Assembly: GCA_964016885.1 (NCBI GenBank)
Contig: OZ024743.1
Span: forward strand, 192,130,155 to 192,194,154
Source of the DNA: Eledone cirrhosa
Taxonomy: Eukaryota; Mollusca; Cephalopoda; Octopoda; Eledonidae
Length of the DNA stretch: 64,000 nucleotides
Reading direction: 5' to 3'
How positions within the stretch are numbered: the stretch's first letter is position 1; every line of letters begins with the position of its first letter. The notes beneath the pieces were generated by a model. That model was not told the DNA's origin and did not search any database. It saw nothing but the letters and a program-made list of their open reading frames with translations. This document shows, piece by piece, positions 34,332 to 44,900 of the stretch. Both the position numbers and the translations under genes were made by a program.

Positions 34332-34336
<5 letters not shown>
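33782..34336. repeat. Foldback copy of the hammerhead satellite unit (209-bp inverted arms)
   Basis: The left arm 33782-33990 is the reverse complement of 34073-34281 with about five mismatches. The 82-bp centre starts GTAAGTATATACG. The plus-strand half (33991-34336) equals satellite-unit positions 265-422 plus 1-188 and ends at the same TTTTTTCCGTTTA followed by (TA)n as the array at 3142. Copies differ from the array at several sites (for example AACGATGG for AACGGTGG), so this is an older or independent insertion. Transcription of either strand would yield a long hairpin. Confidence 0.93.
34003..34089 (+). ncRNA. Type I hammerhead ribozyme motif in the foldback copy
   Basis: Same core as in the array (CTGACGA, GAA, AC-TA-GT, A), with predicted cleavage between 34064 and 34065. 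Two substitutions fall in it: CTGGC becomes CTGAC, which converts a G.U in stem I to A-U opposite GTCAG, and the stem II loop AACA becomes AATA. Both keep the fold, which supports selection or at least origin as a ribozyme. The left foldback arm could compete with stem I pairing. Confidence 0.75.

Positions 34337-34384
<48 letters not shown>
34337..34384. repeat. (TA)n microsatellite after the foldback
   Basis: About 40 bp of (TA)n followed by GTGTGTG, in the same position relative to the repeat end as at 3143. Confidence 0.9.
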
Positions 34385-34385
<1 letters not shown>

Positions 34386-34700
34386 ATATATCATCCTCAT
34401 CGTTTAACATCTATTTTTTCCTGCTAGCAAGCGTTATTATTGGGCATGTCATCAGTTCTCAAGTGGAGCCTCTAACCTCCAAGAGGGAGAGAAGCCTGAC
34501 ATATAATCCCACACTCTACCAAGTGCATTTTTTTTTTTGGTACTAACACTAAGGAGGTTGTTAGGACTTTGGAATAGCTAAGAGTCTTTGTGACCCTATT
34601 TTAGCAGGTTTCCTTTGACTGGAAGCCCTTCTTATCCCCAACCACTTTACAGAGTGTGCTGGGTGGTTGTTTATCATGTACTGAAGCAGAACATGGGAGA
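34385..34700 (-). mobile_element. LINE/SINE-type 3' tail module, minus strand
   Basis: Begins ATATCATCCTCATCGTTTAACA, then CCTGCTAGCAAGC, CAAGTGGAGCCTCTAACCTC, CTACCAAGTGCATTTT and ATAGCTAAGAGTC. Same module as at 19600 and 40250. Confidence 0.6.
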
Positions 34701-35449
34701 TAAAGAATATGTGCTATGATTTGGGCCAATCATGAACATTCCCTATTAGCAGCAATGTTGTTTGCCATTGTTGGAAGATTTCCAAAATATGGGTACTGCA
34801 AAAGTCAAATTATTTGATTTTCATTGGATAGTATTGTTTAAATAAAACATGTGGAAACATAGAAAGGTCTTATTGCTGATGGGTGAATCTACCTGTCCCT
34901 GATAGATGAGAGGAGCCAGTGGTAGATCAATGTACTGCTGTATAAAAACTAATTACCATTGTGTGACATTACTGTGTTCATTTAACTAATAACCTGTACA
35001 GGTGATGGAGGAGATTGTTAACTAAATTGCAATTGAATATTTCTCAAGAGAAGAACATTCATATGCCTGCAAGCAGATATATCTTGAATATTTTGTTCAA
35101 ATTATTAGAGTGCTTAGTCAAGATGTTAAATTTTTTTGTGAGGCATAAGTTACATCTTTTTTTATCCATTTGAATATGAGTTTTCCATGTGAATACAGGC
35201 TTTAAACATTACATCAGCTCCTTGGGATGTTGTAAATTGATGGAAAACCAAAGAATATATGGCAGGGGATGATGGAGAGAAAATAAAAACTTTGGTGAGG
35301 TGAGTGGGGATGCAAACAATAGAGCAACATGAAAACTTTTGTCATGAGGACCACAAATTTAACCTCTGCTTCAGCAGGAAAAATGGCTTTAAAATATGTG
35401 TTGTATTGTCAATAAAATTGATTAATGAAAATTGGAAAGACAAAACTAC
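34701..35449. other. IFT122 intron, no gene seen
   Basis: AT-rich. A fragment near 35300-35385 (TTTAACCTCTGCTTCAGCAGGAA) resembles sequence following the LINE fragment at 9080 and may be a repeat scrap. Confidence 0.5.
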
Positions 35450-35546
35450 CTGTTTTCCAGAAAGCTGATAGAATGAAAGCTTTTGTCCCCAGTCAGCAAT
35501 GGCCAACACATCATATACCTCTTCTTTTCCATACATGGCAAAGGAA
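35450..35546 (-). CDS. IFT122: IFT122 internal exon (97 bp)
   Basis: Minus strand: acceptor TTTTTTCTAG, then TTCCTTTGCCATG, ending GGAAAACAG before donor GTAGTT. The first base completes a His codon with the CA left by the exon at 58479. It then encodes SFAMYGKEEVYDVLAIADWG and [12 protein letters not shown], matching vertebrate [21 protein letters not shown] (family knowledge). It ends in phase 0 and continues as IGRD in the next exon. The short segment before DVLA is variable between animals and could reflect a lineage-specific splice border. An 11.3-kb intron follows. Confidence 0.95.
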
Positions 35547-35891
35547 CTAGAAAAAATGTTAAAATTGTTTAGTAAAGCAGCAAACACTTTCTGACAGATC
35601 ACTCAAATAATAAAGAGATGAATAAATAGGAAGATAGATAGAACCACAATCAAATCGGGAATATCTTTCACTACGCAAAAATTATGCTTTTGAATTACAA
35701 GACCAAACACAAATTGTAACGTTAAAATAAAAGGAAAACCTCTAAGAAACAAAATCTGAAAATAAAAATTTGAATTATCTCTACAACATTTAGAAATGAA
35801 AAGTGCAAGATTTGTTGTACTAAAGCACCCATTATACATATATGTATAAATATATATATCACCAAGCAGCAACTGTTGTTGTAATAACATG

Positions 35892-35937
<46 letters not shown>

Positions 35938-36241
35938 GTAAACAATACTAAAGATTTGAAAATGCACCTAATGTTTTTTTTATATATACATGCAAATTCA
36001 GTGTATAATGAATAGAACTTAGTTCATATGAAATAAATTATAATTTTTTTAAATAGGTTGGTTTCTAAAAATAATCATAGTTATTTAATTTTTGTATTGA
36101 CCAGTTTCAGCTATGGGTAGCTTTTCAAACTTTCATTTTCAAGATTACATTTGTGTTGGTGCTGTGTATCATTTAACACATCATGAGCCACTTACATCCT
36201 TTCTAAGGCATGGGACACAACTGATTATATCCTTGCAGCTC
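35547..36241. other. IFT122 intron with (TA)n tract
   Basis: (TA)n at 35893-35935. Otherwise AT-rich with no gene seen. Confidence 0.55.
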
Positions 36242-36267
36242 TGATGATTATATATATATAATCATCA
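36242..36267. repeat. 26-bp perfect palindrome
   Basis: TGATGATT followed by TATATATATA and AATCATCA reads the same on both strands, a perfect AT-rich palindrome next to further (TA)n and a (GA)n block. Confidence 0.9.
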
Positions 36268-36277
36268 AATATATATA

Positions 36278-36288
<11 letters not shown>

Positions 36289-36308
<20 letters not shown>

Positions 36309-36315
36309 AAGAGTT

Positions 36316-36347
<32 letters not shown>

Positions 36348-36348
36348 T

Positions 36349-36388
<40 letters not shown>

Positions 36389-36605
36389 TGTAATATCCCA
36401 AGCGCGACGCCAAGCCGTTTCAACTTCTATGGTCAGCAAGGCTTGCTGAACATACAAGCTGGAACCACTTAATGCCACACTCAGGATATTACATATCTCT
36501 ATACCCACTCTGCATCTCCCTATGCATTGAGTACTCCCATGATTAGTGGTCTCCCCGGTCTCAGCACTGTAGACTCTCTCTCTCTCTCTCTCTCTCTCTT
36601 TTTCT
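36289..36605. repeat. (GA)n / (CT)n-bracketed block
   Basis: (GA)n from 36289 to about 36388 (broken by two AAAGAGTTA interruptions) faces (CT)n at 36572-36600, with a 185-bp GC-richer segment between (CAAGCGCGACGCCAAGCCG ... CAGCACTGTAGA). The arms could pair as a large hairpin. The inner segment matches nothing I recognise except a loose CAGCCGTTTCAACAGCTAG echo at 36900. Confidence 0.75.
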
Positions 36606-38467
36606 GTGTAAAAAATAAGATGATAATGGGTGATAATGGATATAGCCATAGAATTTTAACTGATCAGTGAGAGGCAGGTGAGGAATGTGAAGTGGGGTTA
36701 GTGAAAAGGTTAGTGGGGTTGGAAGGATGAAGTGGTGGATGGAATATACATCAGTATACAATTACACATGTACATAAATATACATACATACACACAAACA
36801 TATATGCACTTTCATACACACACTAAATACACATATGTAGTTGCTTACATACACATAAATAAATAAATAGGAAAAGAGTCACAGCCCCGACGGCTGAGCT
36901 CCAGCCGTTTCAACAGCTAGATCTGAAATAAATAAATATGTATGTATACACACAAACACACATATACATAAAAGACATAGAAGGGAATATATAAAAAAAG
37001 GAAATACATAAAAATATATATATAAAAAAGAAAATAAATAAAAAATATTTAAAATTATATATATATATGGTGCGTGTGTTTCTTATTGGCAACATGACCC
37101 TCCCAAAGTATAACAATATCGGTTTCAACACACGTTTTCAGATAAAGAATCTTGCTAAACAAATTCAGAAACGAAGGCTCAGTCCCACCATAGGGCACCT
37201 TGGTTATGTGTCTTCTACCATAGCCTTAGATCAATCAATACCTTATGGGTGAATTATGTACATCTGTGTGTCTGTGTCTTCATATCAACACCATTTGAAG
37301 CAAGCAATGAAGTTTGTTATGTCCTCTATAAAAATTTACTATGACTTGGCATCTCTTAAGGCATCTACCAATTGTTTTGTATTTTTGTTTTTTTCAGGAA
37401 AATTAAGACATTACTAGCTATTGGGCTTGCTACTGCAAAGTTGTAAGGTGGGTTATAATAACAAATATTCCTCTATTCTGATTTTGAATATTAGGTGGGG
37501 GACCCTTTTTTTTTTTTTTTTGCTACCTTTTCCTGAAAACAGTATCTAGATAGGTCATTATTACAGCATTGGAATAAATCCTTTAAAAAAAAATAATTCA
37601 AAGAATTTTGGGAGAGCCTAAAGCATATAGTCTTCACTAAGTTTCTAAAGATGGCTTGAGTGCAGGTAAGTGTAGTTCAGGGATTCTTTCGGTTTGTGGA
37701 ATGGAAAATATATAGAGGTTTACAAGTCTAAATTATTGGTGAAAATGAGTTTCGAATCTCTGGTTATATGCAATGACATGTTCTTCAAGAACAAAATCTA
37801 TCTATTGTTTGTGGGTTAGTGCTATGCAGCACCAATATCCTCTCATTTTGGTATAATCTTCCACTAATACCTGTAAAGGAAATACTTCCGTAGAATCATT
37901 TTGTCTTGTGCTGACATCAAATGGTATGATATATTTTGTCCATCTTAGTAAAGTTGTTATAGTAGATTAGTACTTTCCTTACACATAGAATTAAATCAAC
38001 ATTCATATCAAACAGAGTTTTGATCATTCTAGCAACCATGATTGTTTTGATGATTAGTGAATCAGTGATTGAAGCAAAATAATTCTTGGTGTCAAACAGC
38101 AGGAATCTAGTGGCATTCTTATTGTGTATAAACTTAAATTATACTATTACTTCAAAGGTATTTTTCTGTATAAGCAGAGCTGATATTTCTGACATTTGGT
38201 ATAATTTTGTCCAAAATCTTATTCCTATTTATAGTGCTGATATCCATGCTTGTAATGCTTATGAGCCTAATGGACTGTTTTAACTTGAAATTAAGTTTGC
38301 AGTCTTCAAAGATGAAAGAGAGTTTTTATCTATTATAAATTATGCTATTTACTATTATACAAGCGCCTAAATTATGTTATGGCTATTGTCTATGTTACTA
38401 TAGTTGTTATCATTATTATTGTCTTCCATTTTACCGTTGTTCTTCCTACCATTATTAACAAAAGAGT
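36606..38467. other. IFT122 intron, no gene seen
   Basis: About 1.9 kb with (CA)n/(TA)-rich stretches at 36740-37070 and a poly-T run at 37507-37525. No coding domain recognised. Confidence 0.5.
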
Positions 38468-38607
38468 TTTGGCCCTTTACGGTCTGAGTTCAAATCCTGC
38501 CAAGGTTAGCTTTGCCTTTCATCCTTATGGGGTCAATAAAATAAAGTACCAGTAATGCACTGGGGTCAATTTAATCGACTATCCCGTCCTGCAAATCAGA
38601 AACTATT
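38468..38607 (+). mobile_element. Octopod tRNA-derived SINE, plus strand, head-truncated
   Basis: GGTCTGAGTTCAAATCCTGCC (box B), AGCTTTGCCTTTCATCC, GGGGTCAATAAAATAAAGTA, TGCACTGGGGTCAATTTAAT. It faces the next copy tail to tail. Confidence 0.85.
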
Positions 38608-38621
38608 ATTAATAAATTAAT

Positions 38622-38733
38622 TGTTTCTACTTTAGGCACAAGGCCAGCAATTACCCAGTGCATTACTGGTACTTTATTTTATCGACCCCGTAAAGATGAA
38701 AGGCAAAGTCAACCTCGGCGGGATTTGAACTCA
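38622..38733 (-). mobile_element. Octopod tRNA-derived SINE, minus strand, head-truncated
   Basis: AATTGTTTCTACTTTAGGCA through TTATCGACCCCGTAAAG to GGCGGGATTTGAACTCA, where it ends. With 38468-38607 it forms an inverted repeat of about 100 bp with a 14-bp spacer. TTATTAACTATTATTAATAA on both sides (about 38602 and 38738) looks like a target duplication or local repeat. Confidence 0.85.
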
Positions 38734-38754
38734 ATTTATTAACTATTATTAATA

Positions 38755-38945
38755 AATTAATGGTTGGAAGAATCATTAGACTGTCAGACAAAATTTTTTG
38801 TGACATTTAGTAACAGCTCTTTTCATTCTTTCCACTAAGGGCAACTTTGACTTTCATTCTTCCAGGGTGGATAAAATAAAGTGCCAGTAAAGAACAGAAG
38901 CTAATATAATTGACCCCCCCATAAATTGCTACTCGTGTGCCTAAA
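38755..38945 (+). mobile_element. Octopod tRNA-derived SINE, plus strand, diverged
   Basis: Head GGTTGGAAGAATCATTAGAC, body AGGGCAACTTTGACTTTCAT, GGTGGATAAAATAAAGTGCC and AAATTGCTACTCGTGTGCC. An older subfamily like the one at 58745. Confidence 0.75.
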
Positions 38946-39099
38946 TTAGATTACCATAACCATTTAACATATGGCAATATATCTTATTTTTTTATGTTAA
39001 AAATTATAATTTGGCTCACAATTATTTACCCATCAGTTAGCTGTTAATGAAAACATTTCCCTCTATGATAACTTAAACATCCTTACATCTGGATGGTAG

Positions 39100-39480
39100 G
39101 ACAGGCTGGCTAGATAGAAAACTGGCCAAGACGTTAGTCAGTTGCTACCTTTCATATATACACCAGGTCGGAACACAAAAGAACCAAACTCCCACTGTCA
39201 CTGCCTCTGTCCCTCCCGCTCTCTCCATCTCTCACTATTGTGAGCAAATGGGGGTCCATATGTTGGCCACGCTGCGGAACCAGCAGACAAAATAGAGAAG
39301 GTGTTTCCCTGGAGGATGGTGAATGAGACACACTGAAAGAGCCATTCCAGCTCACGAGGCTCACACCTGCGGATAGCCAACTCTGCCGATGGTAGTGAGC
39401 AGGAAGGTGGCTCTAGAGACAAGGATACCAGAAGTCTCCACTGCCATGGGCTTGACTACAAACCTGTCAGAGAGTGACCG
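39100..39480 (-). repeat. Repeat family C, GC-rich copy
   Basis: The segment is clearly GC-richer than its surroundings. It contains GGTCGGAACACAAAAG, CCACGCTGCGGAACCAGC, AGCTCACGAGGCTCACACC, GGCTCTAGAGACAAGGATAC and CCAGAAGTCTCCACTGCC. The right half aligns with 27900-28240. Minus-strand frames of 70-74 codons cross it. No known domain recognised, so its class is open. Confidence 0.6.
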
Positions 39481-40249
39481 ATATTTGTCATTTGTTATCC
39501 TGTCAACATATGATTTTTTCATGATTTTAATGTTTGATAATTATTAACATTCAAATACATTTTTCTCCCCGAGTCAAGAATGTTTTTCCTGATTTCATTG
39601 TATAATAATTAATATTTAGTAAGTGTTATTCTTAGTGACCGTTATTCCTGATTTATTATTTAGTTGTTTCTTTGGTTTAATTGACACATGCATGCATCTA
39701 TCTGTGTGTATATCATGACTCATACACTGTTCTCTTTCCTGACATTTGTACATTATTCTATGTACTATTCATGCACCTTTGATGGGTTTTAGTGCACCTG
39801 AGCACTGTACACAATAATTTTCATTATTATCATTATTATAAAAATTGTACAATAAGAATTTATTTATTTATCTAAAAGCTTATAGTTATTTCTGATTTAA
39901 TGGTTCAATAATTATTTACTAAATGATAACAACAATTACCATTATTCACTTAGAACATTCTAGTTCTTTGATTTTTAATTATCTATTTACACATTAATAA
40001 TGGTATAAAAATTACTTATTTTTTTATTTAATGATTGTATTATTTGTTTAATAATAAAAAAAACTTAGAAAATCATCCCTAATTTAATTTATAATAATCA
40101 TTCATTTATTCATTAACTTAAATATCTAAAGTGCTTTTCCTGATTCAATGGTGCAATAATTGTTCCCTAAGTAATAACAATAATATGCCAGCATGGAAAG
40201 CAAGTGTAAAATGACAATGACATACTTAAAATGTTTTTATCCATTCATC
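39481..40249. other. IFT122 intron, no gene seen
   Basis: AT-rich with repeated TTTA/ATTA-type low complexity. Confidence 0.5.
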
Positions 40250-40700
40250 ATTATCATCATTTAATGTCCATTTTCCCTGCTAGCTAAGGCTGGATGTGTC
40301 TTTAAAGACCAGTCAATACTTAAGTGGGGCCTCTGACCTCAAGGTGAGCTGGGAGCGTGCTCTGCTGAGTGTATTTTATCATAGTAACAACACTAGGAAG
40401 GTTGTGATGTTTTTGACATAGCTGAAGAAAGGAGATGTAAAATGATGATGACTTACTTAAAACATTCGTATTTATCATCATTATCTTTAAGATTTGTTTA
40501 CTCTGCTAGCAGATCAGTCAGTACCCTGACCTCGAGGTGAGCTAGAAGCCCAACATACAGTCCTGCACTTTATGGAGTACATTTTATCATGTCACCAACA
40601 CTAGCAAAGTTGTCATGTCTTTGACACAGCTAAAGAGTCCTCCCAAACTTTTGTTTGGAAGGTTTCTACAGCTAGCTGTTCTTCCTATCACTAACCACAT
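40250..40700 (-). mobile_element. Two tandem LINE/SINE-type tail modules
   Basis: ATCATCATTTAATGTCC with CCCTGCTAGCTAAGG and CAAGGTGAGCTGGGAGC (40250-40400), then a second copy with CTCTGCTAGCAGATC and CGAGGTGAGCTAGAAGCCC (40480-40700). Same module as at 19600 and 34385. Confidence 0.6.
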
Positions 40701-40775
40701 TTATATATTCATGCATTAATGTTAAAATCCTATCTCCCTATAATTATTCATTTATGTATGTATTTATTCATACAA

Positions 40776-41128
40776 TTATTTTTCTGCATTTGAATTTTCC
40801 TACATTCTCTATGAATCTCATAATCTCTCAGCACTTTGAAAGTTCAACCTTTACATACAATGTTGTTTACATTTCAAAGCTATTATTTAGCTTCTTATTT
40901 AGATGGTGATCACTGTCAGAGGTTGTTTAGCTCAATGGTTAGAAATATCAGCCGGTATCTGAAAGCCGGTATCTTCCTAGCAACAGCTAGCCACATTTTT
41001 CCATCTACAAGGAGTCTTTGTCTGATTTTCTGTATTGACAGTTATTTTTCTGCATCTGAATCTTCCTACATTTTCTATGAAACTTAGAATCTCTCAGGGC
41101 TTCAAAAAGTTCAAACTTTGCATACAGT
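40776..41128. repeat. Direct repeat pair, about 85 bp each, 262 bp apart
   Basis: TTTTTCTGCATTTGAATTTTC ... CACTTTGAAAGTTCAA at 40781-40863 is repeated with changes at 41043-41128 (TTTTTCTGCATCTGAATCTTC ... GGGCTTCAAAAAGTTCAA). The second copy ends close to the Helitron start. Confidence 0.75.
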
Positions 41129-41295
41129 ATATCTATTTATTAATTTCAAGAACGTCAGTATTCCGTGTCATAATTCTCGATTATCATTGGTTCATAGGTT
41201 TCAAACAACTTCGTCCACCTCAACGACGCCAAACTGAAATTAATATGCATAATGCCAATGAGGGAGTGAGAGGGGAGAGTGTGAACGCTGTGTTC

Positions 41296-41967
41296 AATAA
41301 CTATTAACATGTGTGCATGTGTATGTACGTGCGTGTATGTTTATGTGTGTGTACGTGCATGCAGCGTTCCACAGAAAGTAAAAACTATCAACATGTGTGA
41401 GTGTGTGCGTGTGTAAGTTTGCATGCGTGTGCGCGTTTCCATGCGTGTATGTGTGTGGCGTTCCACAATCGCCATGCAGTTTATCTGTCTGTTTGCCTGT
41501 CTGTCAGTCTAACATACACAGAGTTGTTAATGGAGTAAATAGGGACCTTCTTTACATTGCCGAACATCTTTTATATTTATTATTGTGTCATTTTTTATAC
41601 ACTATGTATATGTGTCAGTGTAGAGACATGTGTGTGTGATGTGTGTGGAAATAAGAGGGGAAGGAAAGCAATAACTATTAACATGTGTGCATGTGTATGT
41701 ACGTGTGCGTATGTTTATGTGTGTGTGTGTGCATGATTGCAGCGTTCCACAATAAGTAAAAACTATAAACATGTGTGAGTGTGTGCAAGTTTGCGTGTGC
41801 GTGTTTCCATGCGTGTATGTGTGTGGCGTTCCACAATCGCCACACAGTTTATCTGTCTGTGTGCCTGTCTGTCAGTCTAACATACACAGAGTTGTGAAGG
41901 GAGTAAATAGGGACCTTTCTTTACATTGACGGACATCTTTTTTATTTATTATTGTCATTTTTTGACA
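41296..41967 (+). repeat. 374-bp tandem duplication upstream of the Helitron ORF
   Basis: AATAACTATTAACATGTGTG at 41296 recurs at 41670. Both copies carry GTGTGGCGTTCCACAATCG, CTGTCTGTCAGTCTAACAT and a GTAAATAGGGACC block ending in GACGGACATC or GCCGAACATC. The second copy runs into the ORF start at 41978. The region is rich in (GTGT) and is probably the element's 5' subterminal or promoter part. Confidence 0.88.
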
Positions 41968-41977
41968 ATTGCTCGAA

Positions 41978-44900
41978 ATGAATACTGATAATAAAAGCAA
42001 TTCGACTTTATCAAACAGTGAACTACAGCGCCGACGGTGTGCAGCCAGCAATGAAGAAAAACGGGCCAAGCAGCGCCATCGGAACGCCGAACTTCAGAGG
42101 CGATGACGTGCCGCCATGAATGAAGAGGAGCTGGCTGATCAACGGCAACGAAACACTGGAGCCAAGCAGCGACAGCGTGCTGCGATGGTTGAAGACGAAC
42201 TGGCTGAGCATCATCAGTAGATGGCCAGAATTCAGCAGCAACGGCGTGCTGCGATGGATGAAGAGGAGCTGGCTGAACAGCGCCAGCGCAATACAGAAGT
42301 TCAGAGAATGTGTCGCCAAAGTGCTCCTCATTTCAGTAAAGAAGCTAGAAGGCGAACGGATGATATCAAAAATAGATCATGGCAACTGTGTCATTTTCAG
42401 ATAGGTGGACGAACAGAGTGTCCACATTGTGGAGCATTGCTTTGGAGGCAAGAAAAGATGTGGACCACAATGTGCTGTCATAAAGGAGCAGTTCAACTAG
42501 AACCCTTGCGAATGCCGGATGATGAGGAGTCACCGGAGTTTAAAATACTAAGTATGTGGGGTGATCAAGGAGACCGAGGTAGATTACTGCGCAAATATTC
42601 GCGGCAAGTTAACAATTCATTAGCTTTAGCATCGCAGAGAGTTAGTGAGATGTTTGCGAGTGGAGTATGGCAACCGAATGTAGTCATTCAAGGCCGTTTG
42701 TATCATTGTATCGGTAATTTAGAAGTTACCTCAGGAGAGAGGCTTCGATTCACTCAAATTTACGTTAACGATCCAGATTATAGTGAATTGGAGGAGGATA
42801 TCAGGATCGGTTGGATGAAATATAACAGGATCGGTTGCCGGGAAATATAACTAACTTGAATGGCAAAGGTTAAGTGATTTGATCCGTGATTTGCAATCAT
42901 GGCTTAGACGGTGTAATCCTTATGTTATGGATTTCATGTTGGTGGCTGAACTGCAAAATGTTCAGCAGCAAACATTGATTAAGGCTGACGCAGTGCCAAG
43001 GAATCAACACGAACGGCAATATAATGCCCCTGAAGGATTTCGTGAAGTTGCTGTGTTGATGGACGATAAGCCTGGATCGGGAGATATCGTCCTCAATCGC
43101 AGAGATGGTGGTCTCAAGACTGTCAATGAGTCAAATAGGGCATATGATCCATTACATTATGTTCTTTTATTCCCAAAAGGTGAAAATGGATAGAACATGT
43201 CTGTTCATTTAGATGATCATGAGAATCAGCATCAACAGGGAGGTGGCAATAGACACAATAATTTGATTCGCGACTTTTACGCGTTCCATTTGAACGAGAG
43301 GAATCAACAGAGAAATGCGCTATTTCAAGCCAGCAGATTGTTCCAGGAATACTGTTGTATGGCATTCGCAAGGATCGAAAATCAAAGGCTAAATTATATA
43401 GCTACAAATCAGCAACATATCAGAGCTGAATTGTATAATAATATACAGGATGCGATAAGAGCCGATGATGCCAATTACAGGCAAATTAGTCAACGCATCA
43501 TTTTGCCATCATCGTTCATCAGCGGCCCGAGATATATGAACATTCGCTATCAGGATGCAATGGCTATTGTCAGAAAGTTTGGAAAGCCAGATTTGTTTAT
43601 AACGGTTGCATGCAATCCTGAATGGACTGATATTAAGGATGCACTTTTGCCAGGACAACAGCCAAAGGACCGTCCTGATATTGTGCACTATGCAACTTGG
43701 TGGCAAAGTCAATGGTGCACAACCAATGCGGAGTGGCAAATCGGAAAACGCCTTGCATGAAAAATGGCCAATGCAGTAAGCACTTTCCGAAATGTTTTGT
43801 CACGAACACTTCCTGGAACGATGGGGATGCTCATCCCTCATACAGAAGACGGTCGCCTGCAAATGGCGGTTTGGTCGAAAATGTAAACGGTTGACAGGTT
43901 ACAAATCAATGTGTTGTGCCATACAATCCATATTTGATTATGAAATATCGTTGTCATATTAATGTGGAAATTTGTAGCTCAGTGAAAGCTTGCAAATATC
44001 TATTCAAATATGTTTACAAAGGTCATGATCGGGCAATGATCAATGTCAGGAATGAGGAAGTGAACCAAGGAGATGAAGTTGGCAGGTTCCAGGATGTTCG
44101 CTCGATTGGATCTAGTGAAGCTTGCTGGAGATTGTTCGATTTTGATCTCAATAAATGCAAACCCAGCGTTCAGAAACTGACGGTTCACTTAGAGAATAGG
44201 CAAATGGTCTGTTTTCAGGACACTAGAAGAGGTGTCGAAAGAATTGCTAACGCACCACCTCCTAAGACGGAATTGACTGAGTGGTTCAAGCATAATAGGG
44301 AACATGCTTTGAACCCGGATCAAAGGCAACTCTACTGCGATTTCCTTCGCACTATACGTGGGATAAGAAGGGAAAAAAATGGAATGATAGAAAACAGAAG
44401 TTGAGATTCATGACTATTGGATGGGTTTGTAATGTCCATCCAGCATCTGGTGATGTGTTTTATCTCCGAATTCTGTTGCATATTGATTTTTCGAGAGGTA
44501 AACAGAGCTTTGCTGATTTGAAAACAATCAATGGCGTGGAATATGAAACATACCAGGCTGTGTGTCAGCATCTGGGACTCCTTCAGGATGACGCTGAATG
44601 GAATAACGCCATGGAAGCTGCAGGAACAACACAGATGCCAGCTCAAATAAGGCAGTTGTTTATCAAGATTCTAGGATTCTGCCATCCTGCCGATCCAAGA
44701 GAGTTATTTGAACGCCATTGGGGAATTATGGCTGATGATTTTAGGCATCATCTTCAGGTCGATGATGAAAATTTGATGAAAGCTATTGTTTTGCTCAATA
44801 TTGAGCAACTGCTTGAAGTTCATTTCAAATGTTTAACAGATTTCAATTTGCCAATTCCTGATGAAGAAATGCGGCAACGTGTCTTAGCATTGAACATGAG

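Noticed and set aside
42023..42331. 102-codon minus-strand frame in the Helitron N-terminus
   Set aside because: Antisense shadow of the repetitive Arg/Glu/Gln coding sequence. No start context or domain.
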